A DNA stretch of 64,000 nucleotides from Ulota crispa. Lineage: Eukaryota > Streptophyta > Bryopsida > Orthotrichales > Orthotrichaceae. Under the pieces are notes generated by a model that did no database searches, had not been told where the DNA came from, and saw only the letters and a program-made list of their open reading frames with translations. The stretch is from positions 24,809,167 through 24,873,166 of the forward strand of contig OY987246.1 in NCBI GenBank assembly GCA_963920765.1, in the 5' to 3' direction. A program made the translations under genes and the position numbers. Below are positions 1-11,836 of this stretch, piece by piece; within the stretch, counting starts at the first letter, position 1; the number at the start of each line of letters is the position of its first letter.

Positions 1-298
1 AGAATATCATGGCCACCAGCAGGCCTGGATATGGCAATACCCGGTGGCCCTTTGTCACCCATTTCTTGGGGTGCAAACCGTGTGGGAATGAAGCTACGCA
101 CGAGATTCAGCTCTATTTGAAGCAAATGGAAAGAGCCTTCAACTTTGGTGATAACCAGATTCTGGAGCCCTTTGGGGGTACCAGCACCAGACGTTGAACA
201 GTTCCAAGGAATTAGGCATGCTGAGGCATGATACGGCGAACCCGCTGGGGTTGGACTTGGCCGCTGGCGCTATTACTACCGGTGTCGAAGCCATGTGA
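1..298 (+). pseudogene. 3' end of GT34 xyloglucan 6-xylosyltransferase (XXT) gene, frame broken
   Basis: Seen: the frame from position 9 gives SRPGYGNTRWPFVTHFLGCKPCG and then LKQMERAFNFGDNQIL, which match the conserved C-terminal part of plant GT34 enzymes (usually RWPFVTHFVGCKPCG and MERAFNFADNQVL). These Golgi type II membrane enzymes add xylose from UDP-xylose to the glucan backbone of xyloglucan. From about 185 the expected tail continues in another frame as YQHQTLNSSKELGMLRHD and runs to TGA at 296-298. The frame ending RR-stop at 197 is therefore premature. The stretch between GCKPCG and LKQ is also less conserved than usual. This may be a decayed copy, or a real gene with a sequencing or assembly indel. 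The 5' part lies outside the window. The family call is firm; the functional state is uncertain. Confidence 0.75.
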
Positions 299-796
299 GT
301 TCCCATGCCATGTATGATCTTCAATGTAGAATATTGTTAAAGGAATATTTGCTGGAAAGGCAGGTTCTTCTCTCTTTTAATTTATATCCGACTTAAGCTT
401 ATTTGGACGCCCTCCCTCATAGAGCTCAGGCTGAGTCGCTCATTTTTTGTCTTTGTTATTCTAATTCACAACAGTGACCCGCGGTTGTCAGCCTCACTGC
501 TGTAAATTAGCAACTGCAGGCATTTTCTGTAGCGGTTGTGTCAGTTTGAGCACTACGGTAATTTATTGCGATGCTGCTATTTTGCAGCAGCTAGAGGTAG
601 CTACTTGCTTGTGTTCAAGTAGCTATTAATGTAACCTAAAATTCTATATCATTTGCTAGGGTTCAAACCGACGTACAATCGTGACATTTTCTTCGTTTTT
701 GATGACTGATGAAGGATGTCAGGAGGCTTGTATATTCATGCTGAAACATCCTGGATTTGTCAAGACTGGGTAGTAGGTACCCAATTAGTGCCCGTG
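299..796. other. 3' flank of the XXT remnant, no gene seen
   Basis: Moderate-GC single-copy-looking DNA directly after the XXT stop, probably the 3' UTR and downstream flank. No open frame, RNA gene or terminal repeat was recognised. Confidence 0.5.
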
Positions 797-1104
797 TAAG
801 GTAGTCTGCGCATAAACCGTCTGGGCATTAAAACTGCCCACCTCCTCAAATGTACCCTTGTTGTACATGTTTTTTTTCACAGGTTTTCAAAATGTATAGT
901 AGTGTACATTTGAGGAGGTGGGCGGTTTTGGAGACCTATGACCTTTCCACTTCAAAATTTCATAACTAATTTCATAAAGTTTCAAAAAAAATATGTAATA
1001 GTTTGGGTTGGATGTCAATTTATTAAAAAATAGTTTAAGAAGTTTCACCTCCCCAAAATTCAGTTTTAGCCCTTAAATTGACAGTTTATGAGCACACTAC
1101 CTTA
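797..1104. mobile_element. AGGTAG-ended hairpin MITE, copy A1
   Basis: The ends are inverted copies: TAAGGTAGTCTGCGCATAAA at the left and its complement (TTTATGAGCACACTACCTTA) at the right, about 40 bp with mismatches. TA stands outside AGGTAG...CTACCT on both sides, as expected for a TA target duplication. A second inverted pair lies inside: 832-855 and 903-928, each with CACCTCCTCAAATGTAC or its complement. The element is non-coding. Copies A2 (49,284) and A3 (58,163) share the ends, the inner palindrome and the motif TTTTGGGGAGGTG. Confidence 0.75.
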
Positions 1105-1297
1105 GTAGCCCCATGTTGTTTTTTCTTTGTCTATTTTTTGTTTATATATTTGGGGATACAAACTAGTCTACTATTACCGTAGTACCATTGACATCCACTT
1201 AAGCTTTGTACCTTTCTGAAAGAGAGGTCAATATTTATACTATGCAATCTATTGTAAGATTCTGGCTAATGTTTCGAAGCCTCCGACTCAAGTCTTA

Positions 1298-1429
1298 AAC
1301 GGCATATTCATTAAATTGGGAAATTCAGTTTCCCAAGTTGTACTCACCTTACATCTAGAGTTCAATTTAAGGTGGTCACCTTAAATTCCCAAAATCAGGG
1401 TTTCCTCTCAAATTAATGGATACGGCGTT
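1298..1429. mobile_element. AACGC-ended MITE, short copy B1
   Basis: The ends are AACGGCATATTCATTAAATT and the inverted partner AATTAATGGATACGGCGTT. The flanks are CTTA and CTTT, close to a 4-bp target duplication. A shortened relative of B2, 250 bp downstream. Confidence 0.55.
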
Positions 1430-1685
1430 CTTTGAAGTTTGAAGTGTTTGGACTCTTGATCTTGAACTATTTTGAAATGAATCAACCTAATGTAAAGTGT
1501 CTAATACTTGTTGCTTCTGAATTGCTCTTGGCTTCGAAGCTTTTGACATTTCGTTTATTTATTTATACTTCGTTTTGGTATCTCCATATACCCTTTTTTT
1601 TTAACAGCTCTTATTTCAAAAGATCATAGTTTATACGTAAATGAAGGCGATTTCTTTTTCTTCGTTAACACACCACACTACCACT

Positions 1686-1934
1686 AACGCATTATTCATT
1701 AAATTGAGAAAAAGCTTTGGGATTTTTGAATTTTTCATTTTTAAGAATTTTTAGGTGATTTAGACTAAATATTATGATGATTTCTTCAAGGCTTTACATC
1801 AATGATGAAATACCTTACAAGAATTATAAAAAAATTTGCTTTAAATCATCAAATATTGTCACAAATGTAAAATCTAGTATTCTCAAAATATGTTTTGGAA
1901 AACTTCTTTTTCCCAATTTAATGGATAATGCGTT
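1686..1934. mobile_element. AACGC-ended MITE, copy B2
   Basis: The terminal inverted repeats are AACGCATTATTCATTAAATT at the left and AATTTAATGGATAATGCGTT at the right. CACT flanks both sides (1682-1685 and 1935-1938), a 4-bp target duplication. It is 249 bp and non-coding. Inverted, its interior resembles 6,765-6,997. Confidence 0.7.
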
Positions 1935-2282
1935 CACTGATATTCAGCATCCCATTGATTTTAGATTTTAGATTTCTACTTTTTAGAATGCCTGCTTTTT
2001 GAAGTTTTTTTTGAAAGGCCAAAAGATAAAAAATTCAAAACTTTAAATGAAAACACTTGTACTTTCTGAACCATAGATTATTTACCCAAAAAAGACTTTC
2101 AAAAATCTCTGATGCTCATGTTATTGTCATAGGTGTGTCAAAACAAGTATTTGTGGATTATTTTGTCAATATATGACTCAGCTTTATAATTGCAAGACGC
2201 TGTTGAAGGTGTATTTTGTATCATCAAATACCCTTGAACAAGAAGCATGCATTTCAGAAGAAACAATGTAATAAAGATCCAT

Positions 2283-3274
2283 TTAACTCCCAAAGGACCA
2301 AGTCCTTTTTTCTGTAAAAATCATTGAAAATTACCACGGGGATGAGTAAAAAAGCAAGATTTTTTTTTATGATTCAACCATAGGATCTTGTCTGAGACTA
2401 TGGGAGGTCCCTTGTGGGGAAAAATTTGGTCAGCTCATTTTGAATGAAGAAGAGTGAGATGCTGACATTCAAACTATAAAAAAAAAGTATTTTTCCTTCT
2501 GGCACAAACTTTCACAAGTTTTTGACCACTCTTACAGTGAAAAAAAATGCTCTACACAAAGTTGAGATATAATTCCTCCATGTGAAAGACAAAGTTAGGC
2601 ATGTGTGAGAGAACTTTATGATGAATTGGAGGACTACAACATACTAAATAAAATCTTGCAATGTTGGAAGCTCATGAAATTTGCAAATTCACTAGGCAAA
2701 ATTGGAGGCATTATGTACATTTCAAAAATTTGAATTACACTAATCCAAATGGTAAAATGCAAGGAATCTTAACCCCTCAATGCCCTGGCTTCCAAAAAAA
2801 TATTGAAATGGGGCGCAATTCACACCCTTGGGGCATTGAGGGGTTAACCTACTACAACTTGGAAAAAAACCAAAATAATGAACAAAATGCACAAACTGCT
2901 CAAAAAATCAAAGTTCCAAATTATAGAAGGGGCAAAAGGAATGGGGGGTTGGGATTCCCCAAGTATGGGCCCCTTCCACTCCTCTCCCCTTTGCCTAAGT
3001 GGTCACACCTTCTGCATGTAAGGATTGACCCTCTTTAGAGTCAACACCCTTTTACAAAGGAGAGGCCTTGCCTAAACTACCACTCTTCCCTTAGTTTTGA
3101 TAAACTCTTGCATAACTTCTTTGTTGAATGTCAAAATGAAGAAAAAATTAAATGCCCACATAGGTTTTTGAGTTCTCTACGTGTAGTAGGAGTTTCAAAA
3201 AATAACACAAACTAGTAAAATTGTAGGATCCCATTTTTCCCCTAAGGGGACTATCATGGTCCTTTAGGGGATAT
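2283..3274 (-). mobile_element. TTAA element of the 0.93-kb subfamily (E1), carrying a nested 79-bp element
   Basis: It starts TTAACTCCCAAAGGACCAAG and ends ATGGTCCTTTAGGGG, with the right TTAA decayed to ATAT. The strand given is relative to copies at 34,506 and 47,393, which run the other way. The region around 2,900-3,080 matches, inverted, the part near 63,480-63,600 of E15. A 79-bp element sits at 2,769-2,847. The open frame 2,661-3,038 crosses the nested insert and is not a gene. Confidence 0.7.
2769..2847. mobile_element. Minimal 79-bp TTAA element (E2) nested in E1
   Basis: TTAACCCCTCAATGCCC at the left is mirrored exactly by GGGCATTGAGGGGTTAA at the right. The whole is 79 bp including both TTAAs. 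A second element of exactly 79 bp lies at 58,457-58,535. Confidence 0.8.
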
Positions 3275-5910
3275 CTACTAATCTTTAACAAATACTAAAT
3301 TGAATTACACAAATATACACAATCAAGTTGTAAAATACATTCTAACAATAACACAAAGTGCTCTAGTATGAATAATAATGTCAACGCTACATGAATAAAT
3401 ATTTGCAGTGACATATATGAATTGATTGAATGTGCCCAAATTACCAAAAAAATGTTCAAGTGACAAAAAAAAATTGATCAAATTGACACGTCCAAAACTC
3501 CAAATTGACAAAAAATGTCCAAATTGACATGTTCCTTTGTAATGCAAGATGGCAAGGGTTTGTTTTATTATGACACAATAAGAAAAATTGCAACCTAGTA
3601 GAAAATATAAATTATTTTTGTAGACTTCTACAATAAAGCTCGCAAGAGTGAAGGGAGAGGTGTGAAGAGGAATTGAAGGAAGTGTGGAGTTGGATAGTGA
3701 CAAATTGACCAATGGAGACAAGATGACCAGTCACATAATTTGAATCACAAAGTTTTCATAATTGGCAAAAAAAATTTATTTTTAAAAAGTTATGAAATTT
3801 CCAAGTTCTTAAACTCTTCAGTTATGAAATTTATGGCATTAAAATTAAAACCACAATTTGTTTTGACGTTATAAAAAACAATTAAAGTACAAAAAAAGAT
3901 TTTTTTTACAAACTATTAGAAGAAAGTTCTTTTATTGCGTGGCATTTTTGTGTACTAAGATTAATGCAAAGTAATTTAAATTTGAAGGAAACTTTAAATA
4001 CTTTTCAATGAAAATTGTCCAAATCAACTTGAATATAACCTCAAACTATGGAAGAATTATCTTACGTTAAAATGAAGGTTATGTGTATCATGTTATTTCT
4101 ATATGAATATCGGATGGCAAACAAACTCTTGAAGTGAAGATGACACTTCATGTTTTGCAAGAAATTAGGTCTAAAAAGGAGCAAGGAGTCTCAAGCAATT
4201 AGTAATAACTTTGAATGATATGAAAGAAGAGTAATGTTTTTCATGAATGGAAAATTAAAGGTGATGAAAATATGCATAAGTACATGCAAAGTTTACATAT
4301 ATCCAATTTTGAAAAGTCAAAAACTACGATTCCTCAAAATTGGCAATGTACACATTGTGTCTTTTAGGATTTAGAGTTGCAAGTGACATCTCATAAGGAA
4401 ATCATCATCAAAGTATTCATACTACATTTTTTCAAAACAAAAAAGACAAGCGTTAGAGTTTTGAAAGCTCTTGAGGTGTAGGCAAGCTAATGTAGGATAT
4501 TAGTCCTTTAGAGAATTGAAATCTTAAGGAAGTCCAATCCTCAATTGACACATTTCTTTGAATCATAGATTTTTGTTTAAAGAGCGCAAGTCAATTCTGC
4601 ATCGTAATGTGTTTGCTGAAAGGATTGTAAAACAAAAAAACTCTGAAAATTTGGATATTTAACTTGGTAATTATCCCAAAGATTTAGAGTCTTTTGGAAG
4701 ATTTTTTTGGAAGCAAAGGAGTGGGTGGTAGTCTAAAAGAAAGGTGTTTTTCAATAGCAATATTGTAGTGAGTCACATTTCATGTTGGAATCTCATTTGC
4801 TATCATTATTGCATCAAAGTGTGTTCTTTTGTGCTTCTTGCAACTATATAGGTGTAACTACTTACAAAATTTGGTGAATTTCAATGTGTAAGAGTTGATG
4901 AATGACTTCCAAAGTGAATTCACAATGAATGAATACATAGTTAAGCATCATTTTAAGGACTAGTGGATTGTTCATGTATAGAGAGAACCATTACAAAAGA
5001 CCAATTGATGCAACTATTTGAGTTTGTCTTGTGCTTGTGATTGGTATCTTTTGTTTTTATCATACTAGAATGGAACCATTATGGATAATTGGTTGGTGAA
5101 AATAGTTAATGACAACAATAGTTGTCATTGAAAAATAGTACTATTATAACAAAAATTTCCATCTACATGCTTTTTATACCATTTCATTGAATAGCATGCT
5201 TAATTCCCTTGTGGAATCGTAATTTCAAACATTGACTAATAAGCTTGAACCTATGATAAGGAAGAAGGTTAATACTAAATGTACTTGGCCTTTGCAATAT
5301 TGAGAATTGTAGTCCATGGTATTCAGTTAAACTAGGTCCATTCACAAAGCAAAGTTCGCAAGGAAATGTACACAATTGAGCTATTGAAGCATAATAATAC
5401 AATGGTTTTGTTGATATAAATTGAAATTTCAATTGAAAGGCATATGCAAGTTGTCAACTCACCTTTTAACAAATCTTGAATATTGAGACTTTATTATATA
5501 AAGTTTTTTAAATTTAAATTAAATTGATAAAAAGATATAGAAATACTAAATAAAAAATGTTTTGAATATAGGTTAAGTTATTGTAATTGCTTCAAATGAC
5601 ACACAATAAAATGTATTTTACAAATGAAGAATGATTATTTTCTTGTGTTTACTTTGAATTTTCTCACATCATATTTTTTATAAAATACTAGTCCTGAAAT
5701 GACAATCCCTGAGTTTTTAAAATTTTGTGAAAGCTATTGATGGCCAATTACTTGAGTTAGAAGGTTTTATACAATTTGAACCTTCAGATTCAAATCATAA
5801 AATGGGAAATAAATTGTTATGAAATTTCATTTAGGTTTTATATTAAAAGCCATGAAAAATTATCTACATATCACAGTAACTTGGAGTCAAAAAAGGTAAA
5901 TTATTTAAGT
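3275..5910. other. AT-rich non-coding stretch
   Basis: No credible gene. On the minus strand about 3,470-3,540 holds the GTCAATTTGGACA-type repeat also seen at 18,350-18,440 and 54,515-54,640. The open frame 3,323-3,721 (-) covers this repeat and shows no recognisable domain. The rest is AT-rich with no structure I could identify. Confidence 0.5.
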
Positions 5911-6352
5911 TTAACCCCTAAAGGATGGTTGTCCCTTCAAAGGTCAAATGGGATTTTGGGCATGTACTTATGGCTAAACTACTCCGTGTGATTTTTGAAA
6001 CTTTTATGGAAGATAGGGAATTCAAAGATCTGCATGGGCATCTAACCTTTTCTTCATTTCGACATTTATTGCAAATGTTATGCATGAATTTCTAGAAAAT
6101 GGGGGAGAGCAAGCAGCCCAAAAACTTCTTCAAAATTTTCATTTTTTTAAAACAAAAGCTTGAAATTGGTTCTTCAAAATTTATGTATATGGGGGAGCTT
6201 TGAATCATTCAATTTTGATTGATGAGTGAGTAGTTATGAAGAGTTTTAGTTTGTGGGTAGGTATGGAGTGTCTCAAAACCATACCTACTTGCAAACTAAA
6301 ACTTCTTATAACTTTCATCTCATCAATCAAAATTGAATGATTCAAAGCTTCC

Positions 6353-6406
<54 letters not shown>

Positions 6407-6681
6407 TAAATAAAGCTAAAGAACCAATTTCAAACCTTTATTCTAAAAAAACTCAATTTTAAAGAAGTTTTTGGGCTGTTAGCCCTTGCTTGTTTTCTAG
6501 AAATCCATGCATAACTTCTTCAATAAATGCTAGAATGAAGAAAAGATTAGATGCCCCCACAGATCTTTAAATTACCCATTTTCCATACAAGTTTCAAAAA
6601 TTACACAAAGTAGTTTAGTTGTAAGTACGTGCCCAAAATCCCATTCGACCCCCAAGGGGTCAATGGTCTTTTAGGGTTTAA
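5911..6681. mobile_element. 771-bp foldback TTAA element (E3)
   Basis: Almost the whole element is one inverted repeat. The left arm (5,911 to about 6,277) starts TTAACCCCTAAAGGATGG. The right arm (about 6,286-6,681) is its diverged complement and ends at TTAA 6,678-6,681. The loop is only about 10 bp (near 6,278-6,285). Each arm matches the first 370 bp or so of the 0.93-kb copies at 34,506 and 47,393, so this is an end-duplicated foldback derivative. A (TA)n tract interrupts the right arm. Confidence 0.8.
6356..6401. repeat. (TA)n microsatellite in the right arm of E3
   Basis: About 23 uninterrupted TA units. The matching place in the left arm has only a short TGTATATGG, so the tract grew after the foldback formed. 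Confidence 0.95.
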
Positions 6682-6764
6682 AATTAAAAGAAGATTTGGC
6701 TATGTATTTTTGGAGGAATTAAAATTATTTATTACAGGAATTGTTGTAAACACAATAATTGTTA

Positions 6765-6997
6765 GTTCAAGAAAAACACTTTCTCAAAATAGGTTTTGTT
6801 ATACTATATTTTACATTTGTGAGAATATTTTAGTGACTTAAAAGTATGTTTTTTGTAATTCCTTCAAGATATTTCATCATTGATGTAAGGTCTTGAAGAA
6901 ATCATCATAAAATTCATTTTAAATCACCTAAAAACTCTTAAAAATGAAAAGTTCAAAAGTCCCAATTTGGGGTTTTTTCTCAAATTAACAAAAATCG
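6765..6997 (-). mobile_element. AACGC-family MITE remnant (B3), inverted
   Basis: Read on the minus strand, this stretch follows B2 (1,690-1,925) almost throughout: TTTGAGAAAAAAC, CATTTTTAAGAGTTTTTAGGTG, then the CTTCAAG and TCAATGATGAAAT blocks. The outermost AACGC ends are worn. Boundaries are approximate. Confidence 0.55.
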
Positions 6998-9900
6998 CTT
7001 TTGTAGCTACAATTCAAGTGTCATATACCATGATGTAATTGTAGATGGTTATTGATTAAAGTTTGCTCATTAATCATATTTTGAAATGACTAATGCTGCA
7101 ATTGATTAAAGATAACAAAGAGTTTGTTCTTCTCAATTTATAGAAACTAGCATTTGAATTCAACAATTTCTAATGATTGGAAAGTACACTCAAGATCTAA
7201 ACATTCAACCTAAGACGTTGATAGTATTGAAGTAATATGGAATGAGATCTTGTCATTGGAGCTATATATTCTTAATATGCAACATGACATCTATTTAAAT
7301 TTTAAATAATAAAGAACTTGCTGATGTTGCTCAAAACACCTAAAATCAAGGTTTGATTTCAAAGAGTCTTAAAAGTTTCAATGTAATAAGCTCAAATGTA
7401 TGAAAATCCTTTACTGATTTTAAATTGGTCTTACTTTTTGTCGGAATGTATACTATATTGTCCTTTATAGTAAGAATATTGGGCGTCATCTTGTAATAAA
7501 AACTTATGAACAAAAAAACACATGGTGGATTTCATGTGGAAGATTTGTATTTATTTTCCTATGGGTCTCACATTTTTCTATAGATCTTAATATTGTTTAC
7601 TTGTTAAACTTTCATATTACAAACTCATTGTATGAAAAAAATATGTATTTGAAGGTTTGTGAAAAAAATTGTAATTGCTACAAAGAAGTGCCTGTGAGAC
7701 CCTTGTGGTATTGATAAACTTATTGTGGACAAGCATTACATTTTGTGATTTGCAAGGTTTCATTTGTAAAAAACAACCAGTTTGAACAAAATCACATGAA
7801 AAACTAAGAGAGATTGAAAATAAAATATCAGTCAACAACAATGTGCAAAACAAAAATATAGCTTTAATCAAAGTGTTAGATTAATTTATTTTCTTACCTT
7901 TTTACCTTAGGAAGAATCCACTTTTGCATTACTTTTTGTTCTTCAACTTTTATACATTTTAACTTCAATTTTTTTTATTCTATGAAGAAGCTGAATTTCT
8001 TAAATTAATTTCCAATTTTATAACTAGTATCTTTGAGTACTTTTTGCTTTTAAATGTTTCTAGAGGTTTGTCTATTTTTTTTTAAAAAATTTGTTGTGTT
8101 GGCTAAAATAGAAATTTCTACCTTCTTTTGAATTACACTAAATTTTACAATTTGCAAAACCACAAGTTTGATATCAATCTTGTTGTTAAACCAATATAAT
8201 CTCAATGCTTAGAGTGATTGATATCAATTTAAATTTTCTTTCAAAACCATTCATCTACTTGATATCATTCTTACTTTTCATAAGTCATAGTACATGGAAA
8301 TCTAGTTTTTTGAACTTGTAACTAGATACCAAATATCTCATGTGCCACAATAGTGTTGCTAGTTCTTTCAGTATGTTTGAGTATAATTACTATTACCGTC
8401 TCTAACTAATTTTGGACTACATAGTTTAGAAATAATAATTTATATGAGAACATCAAGAGGATTATGGGAAATATTAGGAGACTTATGCAAAACATCCAAA
8501 GACCAATACTTTTTAGCATCAAGAGATCTCTCTATGTTTTGCACAAAAAGTCTAGAATAATATAAATACTCAAAGTTTAGTTAGAACAACATACTATATT
8601 TAAATGAAAACATAATATTTTTTAATAGGATTGCAAACTAAATTACTTCTAATAGCAAAAAGTATCTCTACACTATGAATTTTTAAAAATTGTATGAACC
8701 AAATACTCTACATAAAATCGGTGCATAAATTTTATTAATAAGTGAACTTCTTTGACACTCAAGAGTCTAATTATTTTATCAACAAAGTGTTATGAACCAT
8801 CAATGGCTCACAATATTTGGAAATTGATAAGACACTAGGAGCAGCGTTCCCAAAATTGGCTAAATTTAGCTAGATGTCTACAAAAAAAATTGTGCGCTAC
8901 ATGTATATAGAATTTTTTTTGAAAAATTTGGAAATTTGAGAAAGAAATCATACTTGGAAAATACCAAATTGAAATTTGCTATTTCCTCTTGCTCCAAAAT
9001 TAGCATCCATCCCTTTCGCCAACTTCAAAGATGTAGCTCCTTAGCTATCTCAAGAGTACACCTATTGCTACAGCAGCAACATCTCCACCATAGAAATGGC
9101 AACCTCCAATTTTCTCTTGCACAAAAATTACAAGTTGAGGTTAGTGGTGGGGTTAGTTGGAACAATGGAATTTAATTAGGTTTAGTAGTTTACTAGTTGA
9201 GGTGTTGATCTTTGTTGCAAACCTACAATGAGGCAATGCCACTTGTGTACTTGTTGTTGTGCACTAAATTGTGCAACCCAATGCTCAATTGCTTGTTAAT
9301 GTTTGGATTAGGTTCAATTGTGCGGGATGTGCATCTGTGCGGTAGAATTGTAGCAAAGGGTAAGCATGCTTTGCAATTCTAAAGTTGAACCTTAACTACA
9401 ACAACCTTTACTAGATTTTACTTGAACTTGCTGGGAAAATTGAAGTGCGGAGTTTGAGGCAGGTGCAACTGCAATATTTCATTGTTTATGTCAATTTTAA
9501 CCCATACTATTGTGGCTTGATTTTGTTAATATGCAAATAACTAATAATGCAAAACAGGCAATCTTGCTTATGCAAGGTGGGTTCAATTTCCAAATTGGTG
9601 ACACTATTTTGTGACAATGTTTGTTATACATCATTTAAAATTTTGTACTGCAATTGCCAATATTTTACATATTCCAAGATTGGTTAGCAATTGCAATAAA
9701 CCGATTAACCAAAAGTAGCCATCAATAAACTCCACAATTTTCTTTAGGTTTGCAAGTCAAACTATACTTTAGAAAAAAAAAATCTAAAATTCTACTTTTT
9801 TTTCTCTAAGTTATCTACCATGCTCTAACTATTTTCCTTCCATATTGCAATAATAGCTCCTTTTTTCCCACGGTTATAGCCATTTGGCTAAAAACCCTAA

Positions 9901-11091
9901 ACCAATTCTAAGAATGCTGACTAAGAGTGAAGATGCTTTTCTAACTTTTAATTTGTTGAAAACCAAATTGTTCAAAAATGAGAATTTTAATTAGAATTTC
10001 AAAGAAAAGATAGTCTAGATTGAAGTAGGTTACTTTCTCACATAATCACATAGTCTTGAGAAATGAATTTGCATAATATTGAGAGTGTTTTATGCAAAGT
10101 AAACTCTCCTAATATTATTTTCTCATGTAAGGCCGCTCAAAATCAACAAAAAAACTTTGAAGTTCTACTGCTCCAATAATTTTGTAAAAAAACCAATCAC
10201 ACCTACCATCACTAGTTTAAATCTTAATAATTGTTAACAATGACATTCTTCTATTAGAATGATATTTAGAAAAATGAGGTCAATTTGTTATACCTATAGT
10301 GCATTATATAGTGCATAATGTAGGTTAAGCCAATATATGAAATTGACTTCACTAATATAAGGAAAGTAAAGCTCAAGTAAACTTTGTTGAGGTTTTAAAA
10401 TTTAATCTTCTTGCAAGAAAACTAGTCAAATCCTCTAATCTAGTAATTGTACTACCAAAAAAGAGCCTGCTTTGCAACTTACTCAACAATATATGAAACG
10501 AAAGCTTCCATAATGCATTTTTCATGGAAGGACTACAATTGCATTTTAGTATTGTGCTCAACAAGGGAAATAGATCTAACAAAAAAACTATCCTTGTTTA
10601 CTCAGGCACTATACATACATAGTGTTTAAATTAGATGCATTTAGCCATATTTAAAAATAGAAACCTATTGTGATGAACTAACAATCCATTACTAGTTTAA
10701 ATGGTAATACTAGCCTTTTTTAATAAAAAAAATGTTGGTGTATAATTTGATGGAAGTTGTCATGTATGTGGCAAGATGAAGCCATTTTATTATGACAAAG
10801 CCCATTCTAACCTCTTTTATTGAAAATTAATGATGAATTTATTTGTTATGTTGCTCTAAAAAAATGTCTCAAAGAGCCATCCATTGATTAACCTAGCATA
10901 GCACATGTACGGCTATGTACATTGAAGATACAGTTTTATTTCCCTTGCATTTTGTCATGGCTTGCCACTTTGGAAGTTAATCACAATAGCATGCTAAGTA
11001 AAAAGTCAAACACTTTACCAACATTCAAAGTCTACGTTTTAAAATTCTATGGAGCAATAAAATCATAGTGAAAATATGACAAAAAAGCTCA
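6998..11091. other. AT-rich non-coding stretch
   Basis: Long AT-rich DNA with only short open frames lacking any recognisable domain. Nothing that I could assign; probably old decayed repeat DNA. Confidence 0.5.
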
Positions 11092-11836
11092 TTAACCCTT
11101 GAAAGCCCCAGAGGACCAAAAGTGTCCTCACATGATTTCAAAAGCTTGTTTGATGCACTAGATCTAGTTTTTTTATCTTGCTATAGACTACAATTATAAA
11201 GGCATTCAAGTTGTTCATGCCAATGGACTTATGGTGAGGCAAGCTAAATATTATACAAGTGCCTCAAGAGATTTGACTGGGTGAAACACCATATGGGGCG
11301 TGCTAGCAAACATTGTTTTACAAGTTGCAACTAATCAATATCCCTTGCAAGCTTCCTTGTGTGTGCTTTGTGGTAGCAGGAAATCTGCTATCAAGAGTTC
11401 AAACATGTTTTAAACCCTTATTGTAGCAACCCTCACCAATTGTGCCAGTCATTGTTTTTTGTGCAGTAGCATTTTGAAGCCCTCAAACTTGACATAAAAA
11501 GAAGTACAACCTTCAATAACTTGCAAGTGTGTTCATTCACATCTAATCTTACTACTTACAAAAATTTAGATGAATCAAGGGCTTACAGAATTTTGTAAAA
11601 ATCATCAAATTGAGATTTTGTCATCACGTATTGTTTGGTCAAATGTCATAATCTCACATCTCCCACCTGCAATTGTTCCCAAAATTTGGAAGCCACTTTC
11701 TAAATTGTAGTTGCTCTAATATTTTCAATGGTCACTTTTTGTGGATCATTTGATTGACTAAGATACAATACATCCGTGTTGTAGGTCTCCCAAAACCTTG
11801 ATTTTGGCAAAAATGGCCTGAACGTGTAGGAGTTAA
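11092..11836. mobile_element. Possible TTAA element (E4)
   Basis: TTAACCCTTGAAAGCCCCAG at the left, and at the right the complement of TTAACTCCTACACGTTCAGG, both with TTAA at the edge. It is 745 bp, a size between the other subfamilies. The end similarity is weaker than elsewhere. Confidence 0.4.

Noticed and set aside
2661-3038. 125-codon open frame
   Set aside because: It runs through the nested 79-bp element E2 and the body of E1; chance reading.
3323-3721. 132-codon open frame on the minus strand
   Set aside because: It covers the dispersed GTCAATTTGGACA repeat and has no recognisable motif.
4762-4772. ATTGTAGTG as a possible right CACTA terminus
   Set aside because: Only six to seven bases match, with no subterminal repeats and no partner end or target duplication.
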